From: SAR86 cluster bacterium SAR86A | Lineage (GTDB): Bacteria > Pseudomonadota > Gammaproteobacteria > Magnimaribacterales > D2472 | Length of the DNA: 64,000 nt | Assembly (NCBI GenBank): GCA_000252525.1 | Contig: JH611156.1 | Location: 348,785 to 412,784 of the forward strand | Direction of reading: 5' to 3' | Translations under genes and position numbers: made by a program | The notes under the pieces: model-generated | What the model was told of the DNA's origin: nothing | The model's input: the letters and a program-made list of their open reading frames with translations, nothing else | The model's database searches: none | Shown here: one piece after another, positions 46,112-55,653 of the stretch | Layout of the letters: every line of letters begins with the position of its first letter | Position numbering within the stretch: the first letter of the stretch is position 1

Positions 46112-49086
46112 GACTCTTTTATCAATCCTGAAATAGTTTTTGATAAATTTTCCATGGACGATTCATCTTTTTTAACTAGACCAACGACTTTATCTTTAAG
46201 AAGCTCAGATTGAACATCTGTTAAATCTTTACCAGAATATACAAGTACAGGCGCTCTATTATCTTCTGGCGTATCTTTAATATAGTTATCTAAGAATTCG
46301 AAACCATCCATTCTTGGCATCTCTAAATCAAGAACAATCAAAGAGGGATTGTCTTTAGTTCTTTCAAGTCCTTCTTTGCCATCTCTAGCATCTATTGGCC
46401 TTACACCAATATCATCTAATAATCGTGTCATCAAATCTCTGACGTCCTTATCATCATCAATGACAAGAACTTTTTTGTCCTTTGTAGTTGATCCCAATAT
46501 CCTTTTTACTGTATTCAGAAACAGCTCTCTATCAATTGGTTTGGTCATGTACTCATTTGCACCTAATGACTCAGCCATGTTTGATTGGTCTAGCTGACTG
46601 ACCATAATTACAGGAATGTCTTTCAATTCATTATCAGTTTTACATTCTTTTAAAATAGACCAACCATCTCTTCCTGGCATTAAAACGTCTAAGAGAATTA
46701 ACTTTGGTTTGACCTCTCTAATTAAATCCATGCCTTTTTCACCATTAGTGGCGCCCAAAAGGGTTAAGTTTAACTTCGATATAGTCCTTTTAATTAAGCC
46801 ATGCATAGCCGTATCATCATCAACTAGCACAACAAGATTTTCATCAGAGTCAATGTTTATTAATCCTTGATCAACTTCGTCTTCATATTCTGGACATTCC
46901 CTTGGCACAATAATAGAGAAAACAGATCCTACACCTTCCTCACTAGTTACTGTAACGTCGCCACCCATAAGTTCTGCAAATTTTTTGGATATAGGTAATC
47001 CAAGTCCCGTTCCACCGTAATTAGCTGAGGTTGATCTTTCTGCTTGAGTATACTCTTCAAATACTTTAGCAACACCTTCTGGACTCATACCAGCACCTGT
47101 ATCAGTTACAGAAAAATTGATATTCTCAACACTATTAACCTCTTCAGACTTTATATCTAAGGTAACTGTTCCGTTTTTGGTAAATTTAAAAGCATTACTT
47201 AAGAAATTTGTTAAACATTGTCTTAATTTTGTTTCATCTTGCGACATTGCTCCCATAGCTCCATCAAAATTAATTACAAATTGATTATCATTTTTTGAGG
47301 CAAGTGGCGCAGAAACATCTTTGATTGTGTCTATCATGTTTTCTATTTCAAAATTTGTTACAAAAAGCTCCATCTTTCCAGCTTCAATTTTTGACAAATC
47401 AAGGATGTTATTAATTAGTGATAAAAGGTGAGAACCAGCTGAGGTAATTTTCTTAAGATCAGGTAGTAAATCTTCATAACCTAAATCTTCACAATCTTCA
47501 TATAACATTTCACCATAACCTAAAATTGCATTTAATGGTGTTCTGAGTTCGTGACTCATGTTTGCAAAAAACTTAGTTTTCTGATCACTTGCGTCTCTAG
47601 CTTCGTCTCTAGCCGTTTCCATCTCATGTGTTCTTGCATCAATTAAAGCATTCACTTCATCTGACATCCTAGAAAAAGCTATTAACATTAATTCGACTGA
47701 GGCTTCTTCACTAGAATTTTTATCAGAACTTTCTGCTAATTTCTTCATTTTTTCTAGATCATTAACTATTAGTGTTCTTGCATCACCCTCTAATTGATCT
47801 GCAAGTTTTGACATTTTTTCAATAATAACCTCATCTCTCTCATGTCTTCTTTTAGATTGTTCCTCTCTGATAGTTTCCATCTCAACTAAATGTGATTTAT
47901 AGCTTTTCAAGGCGGTTGACAAGTGTCCAACTTCATCTGTTTCAGAGACAAATATTCCTTTTCGTTCAGGCATCTCCTGCGAACTATCGCCTTGAGTTAA
48001 TCCTTCCAGAACCTCAATAGCTTTTGTAATACTGCCAAATGTTCTCGTAGTAACAAATGCAATAAGAGAAATAATTAGAATTACAGAAAAAATAGCCACA
48101 ACATATGTGATATTTAGAACATTAGTTGCTCTTAGAATATTCTCTCTTTCGTCTTTAAAAATAAATAACTGAGCAGCATCTGCTGATAAATATGAACTTA
48201 ATGGAAGTAGAGTTATTGATGTCCCAAGTTCAGTATCTTGAGTTGAATATCTTGCACCAATATTTTCTCTATATTGTGAAGCTTGATCTGTTAACTTATC
48301 AAAGTTTTCAGTTCCAAATACATTATTTTCATCATTACCATAGCTTGTAAAATAATCATCAAGTGAGATTAAGCTTTCTGGTGTTTTTATAGCAGTTCTA
48401 ACCTCAAATTCATCTTCAAAAACTTCAAGCGATTTCCTTATATCTACTCCGAGCACAATAATTGATAATGTTTCCCCTTCAACTTTTACTGGAAAGGCGT
48501 ATCCTTGGTTAAGGGTAGAGGATTGATTGTTTGATATATCCTCAATCTTTACTATATTTTGTTTTGGTCTTAAAGATATATCCTTTAAAAAAGAATCTAG
48601 ATTAACAAAAAAATCAGGCCTAGCATTTGGAGAACATGGATCAATACCTTGAAGGTCAAGTGCACTTCCACAATATATTCTTTGACCAGAAGGGAAATAA
48701 GCCATAACGTAACTTAAATATCCAAAATCTAACTCTTCTTCAAAAAATAATTCAATAATGTATTGGGCATCACCAATTCTATCTGAGGTAATTGTGTCTA
48801 AGAATGGGTTAGTATATTTACCGCTAGATAATACTTCATCCATGAATATTTCTGAATCTGGATCCCAATATGAAGCATTTGCTCCAAAGGTTGGTTGCCA
48901 CTTAGCCATTGACTCAAAGGATTGATTATAAGTTTGGTACCATGCAGCATCATATAAAGTTAACAATGATTCACTAGATGACTCTTGTTGAATATTTTCT
49001 CTATAACCAAAAGAAAAAATAAATATTGCGGCTACTAATATATTACCAACAACCCCAAAAAGAAGTAATTGAAGTCTAATTGGCAT
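46108..49086 (-). CDS. Membrane hybrid histidine kinase with two receivers
   Basis: A 992-residue sensor kinase. One helix near residues 7-27, a large periplasmic sensor region (about 28-325), a second helix (about 328-350) and HAMP are followed by HisKA with phospho-His in ANMSHELRTPLN (about residue 510). The HATPase has GTGLGLPISKKF (about 694). REC1 follows (Asp in LILLDVLMPG, about 799), then REC2 (Asp in LIVLDLEMP, about 917). All catalytic motifs look intact. It probably feeds the convergent operon containing the HisKA-REC-GGDEF and single receiver proteins. The sensed signal is unknown. Confidence 0.92.
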   Translation of the reverse strand: MPIRLQLLLFGVVGNILVAAIFIFSFGYRENIQQESSSESLLTLYDAAWYQTYNQSFESMAKWQPTFGANASYWDPDSEIFMDEVLSSGKYTNPFLDTITSDRIGDAQYIIELFFEEELDFGYLSYVMAYFPSGQRIYCGSALDLQGIDPCSPNARPDFFVNLDSFLKDISLRPKQNIVKIEDISNNQSSTLNQGYAFPVKVEGETLSIIVLGVDIRKSLEVFEDEFEVRTAIKTPESLISLDDYFTSYGNDENNVFGTENFDKLTDQASQYRENIGARYSTQDTELGTSITLLPLSSYLSADAAQLFIFKDERENILRATNVLNITYVVAIFSVILIISLIAFVTTRTFGSITKAIEVLEGLTQGDSSQEMPERKGIFVSETDEVGHLSTALKSYKSHLVEMETIREEQSKRRHERDEVIIEKMSKLADQLEGDARTLIVNDLEKMKKLAESSDKNSSEEASVELMLIAFSRMSDEVNALIDARTHEMETARDEARDASDQKTKFFANMSHELRTPLNAILGYGEMLYEDCEDLGYEDLLPDLKKITSAGSHLLSLINNILDLSKIEAGKMELFVTNFEIENMIDTIKDVSAPLASKNDNQFVINFDGAMGAMSQDETKLRQCLTNFLSNAFKFTKNGTVTLDIKSEEVNSVENINFSVTDTGAGMSPEGVAKVFEEYTQAERSTSANYGGTGLGLPISKKFAELMGGDVTVTSEEGVGSVFSIIVPRECPEYEDEVDQGLINIDSDENLVVLVDDDTAMHGLIKRTISKLNLTLLGATNGEKGMDLIREVKPKLILLDVLMPGRDGWSILKECKTDNELKDIPVIMVSQLDQSNMAESLGANEYMTKPIDRELFLNTVKRILGSTTKDKKVLVIDDDKDVRDLMTRLLDDIGVRPIDARDGKEGLERTKDNPSLIVLDLEMPRMDGFEFLDNYIKDTPEDNRAPVLVYSGKDLTDVQSELLKDKVVGLVKKDESSMENLSKTISGLIKES

Positions 49087-49101
49087 TTTAAAAAAAAGTG
49101 A

Positions 49102-49467
49102 TTATTGCAACTTAAAAACCACAGTTAATTGAACATTTCTTACAGGAACTGCTTTTTCTTCAAATAATGGTGGTTCATATATAAGTTTTCTGACAGCTTT
49201 TATTGATGCTCTATCAAAAATACCACCTGGATTACTTTCAACTACGTATGGATCAAGAACTGCTCCATATTCATCAACATTAAATTTAAGAACTACGGAT
49301 CCTTCAATTCCTAATCTAATTGCTTGTCTTGGATATTCAGGCATGAGTTGGTTCATTCTGACTAGTTTTATTCTAGTTTCATCGTCAACATAACCATATT
49401 CGGCAGAAAAAGATTCGAAAGATACAATTAAAAATGCTGATAAAAATAAGTATTTAAATTTTTTCAT
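49102..49467 (-). CDS. Short periplasmic TonB C-terminal domain protein
   Basis: A 121-residue protein: a signal peptide or anchor (about residues 1-22), then a TonB_C fold with MPEYPRQAIRLGIEGSVVLKFNVDEYGAVLDPYVVESNPGG and the YEPPLF segment. The proline-rich spacer of true TonB is missing, so it cannot span the periplasm in the usual way. It may be a periplasmic adaptor. It precedes the hybrid kinase on the same strand by 15 bases, so the two may be co-transcribed. Confidence 0.8.
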   Translation of the reverse strand: MKKFKYLFLSAFLIVSFESFSAEYGYVDDETRIKLVRMNQLMPEYPRQAIRLGIEGSVVLKFNVDEYGAVLDPYVVESNPGGIFDRASIKAVRKLIYEPPLFEEKAVPVRNVQLTVVFKLQ

Positions 49468-49585
49468 ATGCTATTTCACCTAAAAATAAGCTGTTTTCGT
49501 AAAATATTTTACACTGCAGTCAATTTTATCTCCAGTGAATATTTCAAAAATAGATAAATAAAGAACATACTGCAGGCTAATTCTA

Positions 49586-49613
49586 TTGCTAATAGAACAA
49601 AAAACTTTAAAAT
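49586..49613 (+). promoter_or_regulatory. Promoter of tRNA-Ser
   Basis: TTGCTA (49586-49591) and TAAAAT (49608-49613) are 16 bases apart, followed by a G+C-richer stretch (CTCGAG) before the tRNA start at 49628, as in stringently controlled stable-RNA promoters. Confidence 0.5.
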
Positions 49614-49627
49614 ATCTCGAGTTATTC

Positions 49628-49719
49628 GGAGGGATGGCAGAGTCTGGTTTATTGTAGCGGTCTTGAAAACCGTCGTGCCTTCATCGGCACCGTGGGTTCG
49701 AATCCCACTCCCTCCGCCA
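49628..49719 (+). tRNA. tRNA-Ser (anticodon UGA)
   Basis: The acceptor stem GGAGGGA (49628-49634) pairs with TCCCTCC (49709-49715), followed by G and an encoded CCA. The anticodon loop CTTGAAA gives anticodon TGA, flanked by a GCGGT/ACCGT-type stem, and GTTCGAATCC is the T-arm. The long class II variable arm (about 49675-49690) is as expected for serine tRNA. It reads UCA-type codons and is charged by SerS at 11.2 kb. Confidence 0.97.
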
Positions 49720-49726
49720 AATTAAG

Positions 49727-50143
49727 ATGAGTGTAGATTACAAAAAATTTTTCAGAGAAATACCAGAATTTTTAAAAGTTTTGGGTTTTGAAAATGGTTA
49801 CTATGATGAAAATAATCATGAGTGGGTAACAGAATTCTTACCTTCAGAAGATTTAACTCATTCTAATGGATCAATAGTGCAGGGTGGTTTTGTTACAGGA
49901 ATGCTTGATGCAGCAATGGCACAATGTATTATGTTTAAATCAAATGGTGAAGATCTACCATTAACTCTGGATATTGACGTTAAATTTTTAAATTCATGTA
50001 TACCTGATCATAAAGTAACATCTAGAGCAAAGATTATTAAACAAGGTAAATCCATCGTGTTTACATCAGCAAATCTTTTTCAAAAAGATGATCTTATAGC
50101 AACCGCAAGCGCGAGTAACAAAATTATTAAGTTCAAATTATAA
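49727..50143 (+). CDS. PaaI-type hotdog thioesterase
   Basis: A 138-residue single hotdog domain with GSIVQGGFVTGMLDAAMAQC (about residues 45-64), the PaaI catalytic region, then DIDVKFLNSC and ITTRAK-like strands. It should hydrolyse acyl-CoA thioesters. It begins seven bases after the tRNA's CCA and precedes the HD-domain gene by 24 bases. Confidence 0.85.
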   Translation: MSVDYKKFFREIPEFLKVLGFENGYYDENNHEWVTEFLPSEDLTHSNGSIVQGGFVTGMLDAAMAQCIMFKSNGEDLPLTLDIDVKFLNSCIPDHKVTSRAKIIKQGKSIVFTSANLFQKDDLIATASASNKIIKFKL

Positions 50144-50167
50144 TAATACTTTTGCTATAATCTTTTA

Positions 50168-50740
50168 ATGACTGAAAAAAGAGCAAAATTCACTCAAATG
50201 AAAGATGGAGATGCTGAAGACTACTCTATCATAGCTGCAAGTAATGCAAAGGATTATGATCATTTGGCGGATAAAGTCCTTACTCATTTAAAAATGCTTG
50301 AAAACGATTATGGTGGATTTCAGGTTGATAGGTTAACTCACTCTTTACAAACAGCTACACGCGCTTACAGAGACGGTAGAGATGATGAATACGTAGTATG
50401 TGCCTTAATTCATGATATTGGAGATAACTTAGCACCTGCTAATCATGCTGAATTTGCTGCAACAATCCTTCAACCCTTTGTATCTGAAGAGAATTACTGG
50501 ATCGTAAAACATCATGGAATATTTCAGGGGTATTATTTTTTTGAATTCTTGGGATTAGATAAAAATATGAGAGACAAGTTTATAAAAAGTCCATATTTCG
50601 AAAGCTGCAAAGAATTTTGTGAAAAGTATGATCAATCTAGTTTTGACCCTGAATACGATACACTTGATTTAGAATTCTTTATACCTATGGTAAAAGAGTT
50701 GTTTAAAAAACCTAAAAGATCAATATATTTGCAGTCCTAA
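50168..50740 (+). CDS. HD-domain protein, probable diiron oxygenase (PhnZ/MIOX-like) or phosphohydrolase
   Basis: A 190-residue HD-superfamily protein. Ligand pattern H58, H82-D83, H93, H116 and D155 (HSLQTATRAYRDG, CALIHDIGD, ANHAEFAA, VKHHGIFQGYYF, CEKYDQ) fits the six-ligand mixed-valent diiron arrangement of PhnZ and myo-inositol oxygenase better than simple HD phosphatases. If correct it would oxidise a C-C or C-P bond; phosphonate use would suit phosphate-poor sea water. No phosphonate genes are nearby, so this is inference. It is directly followed by DUF3089 (one-base gap). Confidence 0.65.
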   Translation: MTEKRAKFTQMKDGDAEDYSIIAASNAKDYDHLADKVLTHLKMLENDYGGFQVDRLTHSLQTATRAYRDGRDDEYVVCALIHDIGDNLAPANHAEFAATILQPFVSEENYWIVKHHGIFQGYYFFEFLGLDKNMRDKFIKSPYFESCKEFCEKYDQSSFDPEYDTLDLEFFIPMVKELFKKPKRSIYLQS

Positions 50741-51835
50741 ATGACCGATTATCATTTCAAGAAATTCCTTGATCAAGTCACTCCTTTAGAAAATTTCGAT
50801 GATGAAATACCTCCCGAAGCACCAAATTACGCAGATTTAGTATATTGGGCAGCCACACCTGATCAGGAAGCTCAACAATTTTTCATACCTGATGATTCGT
50901 TTAAGGTTAATAAAAAAGGAAATCCTGTAGATGTATTTTATATTCATCCGACTGGCTTTTATGAAAAGAAATGGAATTCGAATATGGATAGAAAAAGATC
51001 TGCATTTGAAAGAACTGAAATCATGCTGGGAAATCAAGCTTCTGTATTTAATGAATCTTGCAACATATATGCTCCAGAATATAGACAAGCGACTTACTTT
51101 TCTTTTTTTGATAAAAATAAGAATGGAATAAAAGCATTAGACTTAGCCTATTCTGATATAGAGAATGCTTTTGATTATTTTATTGAGCATTTTAATGACG
51201 ATAAACCATTTATAATTGCAGGTCACAGCCAAGGAGCCCTTCATACGCATAGATTAATTAAACAGAGGATTGAAAATTCTTCATTACAAAAACGTTTTAT
51301 ATGCGCATATGCAATTGGTTATATGATTCCTGAAAAATCGTTTAATGATTTATTTCCAACAATAAAAAAATCTGAATCCAATATTGATACTAATTGTTTA
51401 GTTACTTGGTCTACAGTTGTTGAAGGATTTCAAAGAAGTAGAGAAAAAACACCCTTTTGGACACCAGCTGGATGGACTGCGGAACCAATGTATCAAAAAA
51501 TAGTCTCTACAAATCCATTCTCTTGGACAAATGATTCAGATTGGCATATTTCTTCTATAAATAAGTCAATCATCAATAAATCGAAAGACTATAATTTTAC
51601 TGATCAAATTAGTACAGAACATACAGGTGCTAAAAAATCTATTGGACTTACGAGGATTCAAGATTTTAGTGCTGCTGTTAATGTTGATTCGGGATTGGTT
51701 GAAACCAAGGGCCCCCTAATCGATAACATAAAAAAAATGAAGTTTTTTAGTGGAGATCTTCACTCATTTGACATGATGCTTTTTTGGGGTACATTAAGGC
51801 AAAATGTTAAAGACAGAATCAAAAACTTCCATTAA
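50741..51835 (+). CDS. DUF3089 alpha/beta hydrolase
   Basis: A 364-residue protein of the DUF3089 family. The start PNYADLVYWAATP, FYIHPTGFYEKKWN (about residues 65-78), CNIYAPEYRQATYFSFF and nucleophile elbow IIAGHSQGALHTH (Ser near residue 162) are characteristic. No signal peptide is seen. The substrate of the family is unknown. The downstream hydrolase starts 32 bases inside its end. Confidence 0.82.
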   Translation: MTDYHFKKFLDQVTPLENFDDEIPPEAPNYADLVYWAATPDQEAQQFFIPDDSFKVNKKGNPVDVFYIHPTGFYEKKWNSNMDRKRSAFERTEIMLGNQASVFNESCNIYAPEYRQATYFSFFDKNKNGIKALDLAYSDIENAFDYFIEHFNDDKPFIIAGHSQGALHTHRLIKQRIENSSLQKRFICAYAIGYMIPEKSFNDLFPTIKKSESNIDTNCLVTWSTVVEGFQRSREKTPFWTPAGWTAEPMYQKIVSTNPFSWTNDSDWHISSINKSIINKSKDYNFTDQISTEHTGAKKSIGLTRIQDFSAAVNVDSGLVETKGPLIDNIKKMKFFSGDLHSFDMMLFWGTLRQNVKDRIKNFH

Positions 51836-52802
51836 AACTAAATTATTAATCCTAGCAATTATGTTTACGAATTCTAATCTTTTCTCTTATGATGAGGGAA
51901 TTGCAAAATCTGGAAATATCGAAATATATTACAGAGATTATGGTCCTGCAGATGGAGAGCCAATTCTTTTGGTTCAAGGAATCGGAGGCCAGCTAATAAA
52001 TTGGCCACAACACTTAATAGAATTTTTAATAGAAAATAATTTTAGACCAATTGTTTATGACAATAGGGATACTGGATTGTCATCAAGAATTCAAAACGAT
52101 TCATTTAATAAAGATAATGTTAATAAAACGATAATTAGGAACTACATAAGATATTACTTGAGATTGCCAATAAAATCTGAATACACAATTGATGATATGG
52201 CAGATGATGGTGTTTCAGTTTTAGATCATTTAAATATTGAAAATGCTCATATCTTAGGGATATCAATGGGAGGAATGATTGCTCAAATAATGGCTTCCTC
52301 TTATCCAGAAAAAACTAAAACGTTTACCCTAATAGCCTCGACTGCCTCAACTCCATCTCCGTTTAATGGTCCAAGCAAAGATGTAAGAAGATTATTTATT
52401 GAAAGGACAAAGAATGTAGACGCAACGATTGAAGAAAGGGTAAATAGAACTAAAAAGTTGTTTAAATTAATTGGTTACCAAGGAATTGATCTAGATACTC
52501 AAGAATTTTCCGATAATGTTAAATTGTCAATAGAGAGAGGTGGTGTTGACGATACAGGATTTGGAAGACAGCTCACAGCAATTTTGGGCTCAAAAAATAG
52601 AATTGAAAAAGTTAGATCTATATCAGCACCTACTTTAATTATCCATGGAAAAGAGGATCCTCTAATTGGTGTAAAAAATGCTTACAGATCAAATAAATTA
52701 ATTAAGGGTAGTAAATTAGTAATTATTGATAATATGCGTCACCTTATTGAGCCACCAGTATTTGATCAATTTAAAAGCGATCTCTTGGCACACCTAAAAT
52801 AA
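51804..52802 (+). CDS. Secreted alpha/beta hydrolase
   Basis: A 332-residue hydrolase with an N-terminal signal-like stretch (TKLLILAIMFTNSNLFS, about residues 12-28). Fold motifs are LLVQGIGGQLINW (about 55-67), YDNRDTGLSS, nucleophile GISMGGMIAQ (Ser near residue 155), and a C-terminal DxxxLIG acid (GKEDPLIG) and His in NMRHLIE. It overlaps the DUF3089 gene by 32 bases; the alternative ATG at 51861 would drop the signal peptide, so the first start is preferred. Confidence 0.78.
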   Translation: MLKTESKTSIKTKLLILAIMFTNSNLFSYDEGIAKSGNIEIYYRDYGPADGEPILLVQGIGGQLINWPQHLIEFLIENNFRPIVYDNRDTGLSSRIQNDSFNKDNVNKTIIRNYIRYYLRLPIKSEYTIDDMADDGVSVLDHLNIENAHILGISMGGMIAQIMASSYPEKTKTFTLIASTASTPSPFNGPSKDVRRLFIERTKNVDATIEERVNRTKKLFKLIGYQGIDLDTQEFSDNVKLSIERGGVDDTGFGRQLTAILGSKNRIEKVRSISAPTLIIHGKEDPLIGVKNAYRSNKLIKGSKLVIIDNMRHLIEPPVFDQFKSDLLAHLK

Positions 52803-52806
52803 ATAA

Positions 52807-54192
52807 ATGCTAACAAGAAGCTTCAAAATTAATTACTCTATTGGATCAATACCTAATGGTATTAAAACTGATACCTTTACCTTTTTTCTTTTATTTTTTT
52901 ATAGCAACATTATTGGTCTTAATCCTGGACTAGCTGGTACTGCAATCTTTATAGCTTTGTGCGTAGATGCAGTTACTGATCCTTTAATGGGAACTATTTC
53001 AGATAGAACAAATACTACATTAGGAAGAAGGCATCCATTCATGTTTATATCATTTATTCCTATGTCTCTTGGATATATTTTATTATTTGCTCCTCGTCAA
53101 GATTGGGATATGTCGCAAAACGATCTTTTTGTATGGATGACAATTTTTACTATCATCACACGAATAGGCATGACTTTATTCGATATCCCTCATAGAGCTT
53201 TTGGTGGTGAAGTAACAAAAAATTATGAGGATAGAACACTGTTGATGTCATGGAGAGAAATGGTTGCTTGGATAGCAGGTTTAAGTAATGCGTTCTTAGG
53301 ATATGGAGTTTTCTTTGCATCAACTTCAGAATATCCACAAGGCCAATTGAATCCTGATGCTTGGTTTCCCTTTGCAGTTACAGGAGCAATTATAATGATC
53401 ATTACAGTTCTATATTGTTCATACACAACAAAAGATAAAGCAAAAAATCTTTCAAAATGGTCTGGCTCAGTTTCATTAGGTTCAATCTTAAAGGAATTAA
53501 AAATAGCACTTGGTAATAAATCCTTTATGATATTTTTCTTTGGAAATTTGTGCTTATCATTAGCATGGGGACTTGCTAATACGTTAACCCTATTTGTTAA
53601 CACATATTTTTGGGATTTTGAGGCGACTCAAATAAAGTATTTTTTACCTGTATATTTTGTAGCAACTATATTTGCTTTCTTACTAACACCTAAAATGGTG
53701 AAATTATTTGATAAAAAATATATTGTTTTAATCTGTATTGGCATGGTCGGATTATTATCTCCTGCTGCATTTATTTTTTATAATCTTGGTTTAACACCAG
53801 AAAAAGGTAGTTATGAACTTGTTTTCTTTATCAGCACTTTTTTATTAGTTTTGATCACATTTAATATTATGGGAATAATGGTGCGTGATTCAATGGTAGG
53901 AGATATTGCTGATGAGGTTGAACTCCAAAGTGGAAGGAGACAAGAAGGAATATTATTTGCAGCTGTTGGTTTCATGCAAAAACTAAATGCTGGATTGGGA
54001 ACTTTTTTTGCTGGGCAAGTTCTAAACTTTATTAATTTTGATCGCTTAAATCATACAGCTGAACAAGCATACACACTTGCATTTGTTCAAGGCCCTGTAA
54101 CCACCTTGTTAATGATACTTCCTATTATAATTTTTTCTTTTTATTCACTGTCAGCTAAAAAGCATCAACAAATCTTGAGAGAGATTGGATAG
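52807..54192 (+). CDS. GPH-type glycoside-cation symporter (MelB-like MFS)
   Basis: A 461-residue transporter with about 12 helices. The cytoplasmic loop signature GRRHPFMFIS (about residues 76-85) and DAVTDPLMGTISDRT (about 57-71) mark the MelB/GPH family, which imports sugars with Na+ or H+. Helix 1 region PNGIKTDTFTFFLLFFY and DMVGDIADEVELQSGRRQEG-like motif (about residues 363-385) are also typical. It follows the secreted hydrolase by four bases. Substrate unknown, perhaps a glycoside or other released product. Confidence 0.85.
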   Translation: MLTRSFKINYSIGSIPNGIKTDTFTFFLLFFYSNIIGLNPGLAGTAIFIALCVDAVTDPLMGTISDRTNTTLGRRHPFMFISFIPMSLGYILLFAPRQDWDMSQNDLFVWMTIFTIITRIGMTLFDIPHRAFGGEVTKNYEDRTLLMSWREMVAWIAGLSNAFLGYGVFFASTSEYPQGQLNPDAWFPFAVTGAIIMIITVLYCSYTTKDKAKNLSKWSGSVSLGSILKELKIALGNKSFMIFFFGNLCLSLAWGLANTLTLFVNTYFWDFEATQIKYFLPVYFVATIFAFLLTPKMVKLFDKKYIVLICIGMVGLLSPAAFIFYNLGLTPEKGSYELVFFISTFLLVLITFNIMGIMVRDSMVGDIADEVELQSGRRQEGILFAAVGFMQKLNAGLGTFFAGQVLNFINFDRLNHTAEQAYTLAFVQGPVTTLLMILPIIIFSFYSLSAKKHQQILREIG

Positions 54193-54195
54193 GTT

Positions 54196-55629
54196 CTATA
54201 TCAGCTTATCAAAACACTTGATAATTCTTTTCCAAAGCTTATCAATATCATCATTTGAATCATGCATTGAATAATTTTCAATAAAAGTTCTTAGAACAGA
54301 ATCAACATCATTTATTTTTAATTCAGAACTTTTATTAAATTTATTGCTTAAAAGTTCTAACTGAACTTGATTTTTAATTTTTTGATCTTTCTTTAATGAA
54401 TCTATTCCAGCAAGAACCTCAAGTTTTATGCACTGGTATAAAAGCATATTTTTATCAGTTTTTTTATTTTGAAAAGATTGATTAATTTCCTTACTAAAAA
54501 TATTCGGAGCTTTATCTATATCAGCTTGTTTATTTAAGACATCAAATATATTTTTATAAGCATCAATTTTTTTCCCTTTAATTTTTATAAATTGGTCTTC
54601 TTTAGCTTTTCTGATACTTTTAGAAATGGTCTTATATTCTTCAGATCTTTTTGTAAGTTCAAAGGTTGGCAATTCTTTAATAACAGTATTTATATCAATG
54701 TCACCTTTCAATAGTTCGTCATTAAGATTTTTAAGTTTAAGTTTTTCTTCTTCAATTTTTTTATTTTTTTCTATAAATAATTTATCTGCACATGCATTAA
54801 ATTTATTCCATAGTTTTTGCTCATATTTTTTTCCAGTTGGTCCAATATTAGACCATTCGTTCTTGATTTTTTTAAATTGTTGAATTGCAACATCATTATT
54901 TTCGTTATCTATTTCATCAACTTTTTTAATAAGGTCTTCTTTTAATTTTTTATTTTGACCTTCTTGAGTTTTTATCTCGTTAATAATAGGTTGTCTTGAA
55001 TCAAAAAATTGTTTTTTCAGTTTATCAAGGTCGCTGTCCAAAACTGGAGCAAATTTTTGCCAATCATCATAAGTAGATCTTAAAAACTTTGAAAGTGAAA
55101 TAATCGTTGGCCATTTTTTTTGATGCTCTTCAACGTAATTATTTATTTTAAAAATTATATTTTTTCTGTTTTCTGCATTATTAATTTTAATTTGTTTAAT
55201 TTCTTCAAAATAATCTTTGCATGATTCCCAAGCTTTATTTGATAAATCATTAAATTTATTCCATTGGTTTTTTGAAGCAGACTTGCCAGATATATCTAAT
55301 AATTGCCATTGTCTTTGGAGATTATGAATTGCATGAGCATGTTTCTTGGGCTCTTTAATTGGATTAGAAACTAATTTATTCACTTCATTTATCAAGTTAT
55401 CTCTTTTTGGATTTGTTGCAAATGAAGACATCTCATCAAAATATTTTGACTCATTTAATACGTAGTTGATTTTATGTCTAAGTTTATTTGAAACTTTATT
55501 TAGGCTTTTTGAGGCTTTTAAAACCTCTCTAAGAACTTTTTGGCCATTTCTTATAGATCCATTAGAAAAAAGCTGTTCAGCTTTTTCTAATTCACGAAAT
55601 AAATCTTTACTAGTTTCCACAATAATCAC
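54196..55629 (-). CDS. DUF349 repeat protein
   Basis: A 477-residue, highly charged, helical protein with repeated DUF349-type segments: WQLLDISGKSASKNQWNKFND (about residues 110-130), and FKKIKNEWSNIGPTGKKYEQKLWNKFN (about 250-275). DUF349 proteins are widespread in gammaproteobacteria with no settled function; a link to translation or cell-envelope stress has been proposed for some. No membrane segments. It is divergent from trpS, 24 bases apart. Confidence 0.85.
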   Translation of the reverse strand: MIIVETSKDLFRELEKAEQLFSNGSIRNGQKVLREVLKASKSLNKVSNKLRHKINYVLNESKYFDEMSSFATNPKRDNLINEVNKLVSNPIKEPKKHAHAIHNLQRQWQLLDISGKSASKNQWNKFNDLSNKAWESCKDYFEEIKQIKINNAENRKNIIFKINNYVEEHQKKWPTIISLSKFLRSTYDDWQKFAPVLDSDLDKLKKQFFDSRQPIINEIKTQEGQNKKLKEDLIKKVDEIDNENNDVAIQQFKKIKNEWSNIGPTGKKYEQKLWNKFNACADKLFIEKNKKIEEEKLKLKNLNDELLKGDIDINTVIKELPTFELTKRSEEYKTISKSIRKAKEDQFIKIKGKKIDAYKNIFDVLNKQADIDKAPNIFSKEINQSFQNKKTDKNMLLYQCIKLEVLAGIDSLKKDQKIKNQVQLELLSNKFNKSSELKINDVDSVLRTFIENYSMHDSNDDIDKLWKRIIKCFDKLI

Positions 55630-55653
55630 TTATGAAGTTTATAATTATACATA

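Noticed and set aside
46349-46870. Open frames antisense to the hybrid kinase receivers
   Set aside because: They are Ser-rich shadows of the REC domains, whose codons are fully explained on the minus strand.
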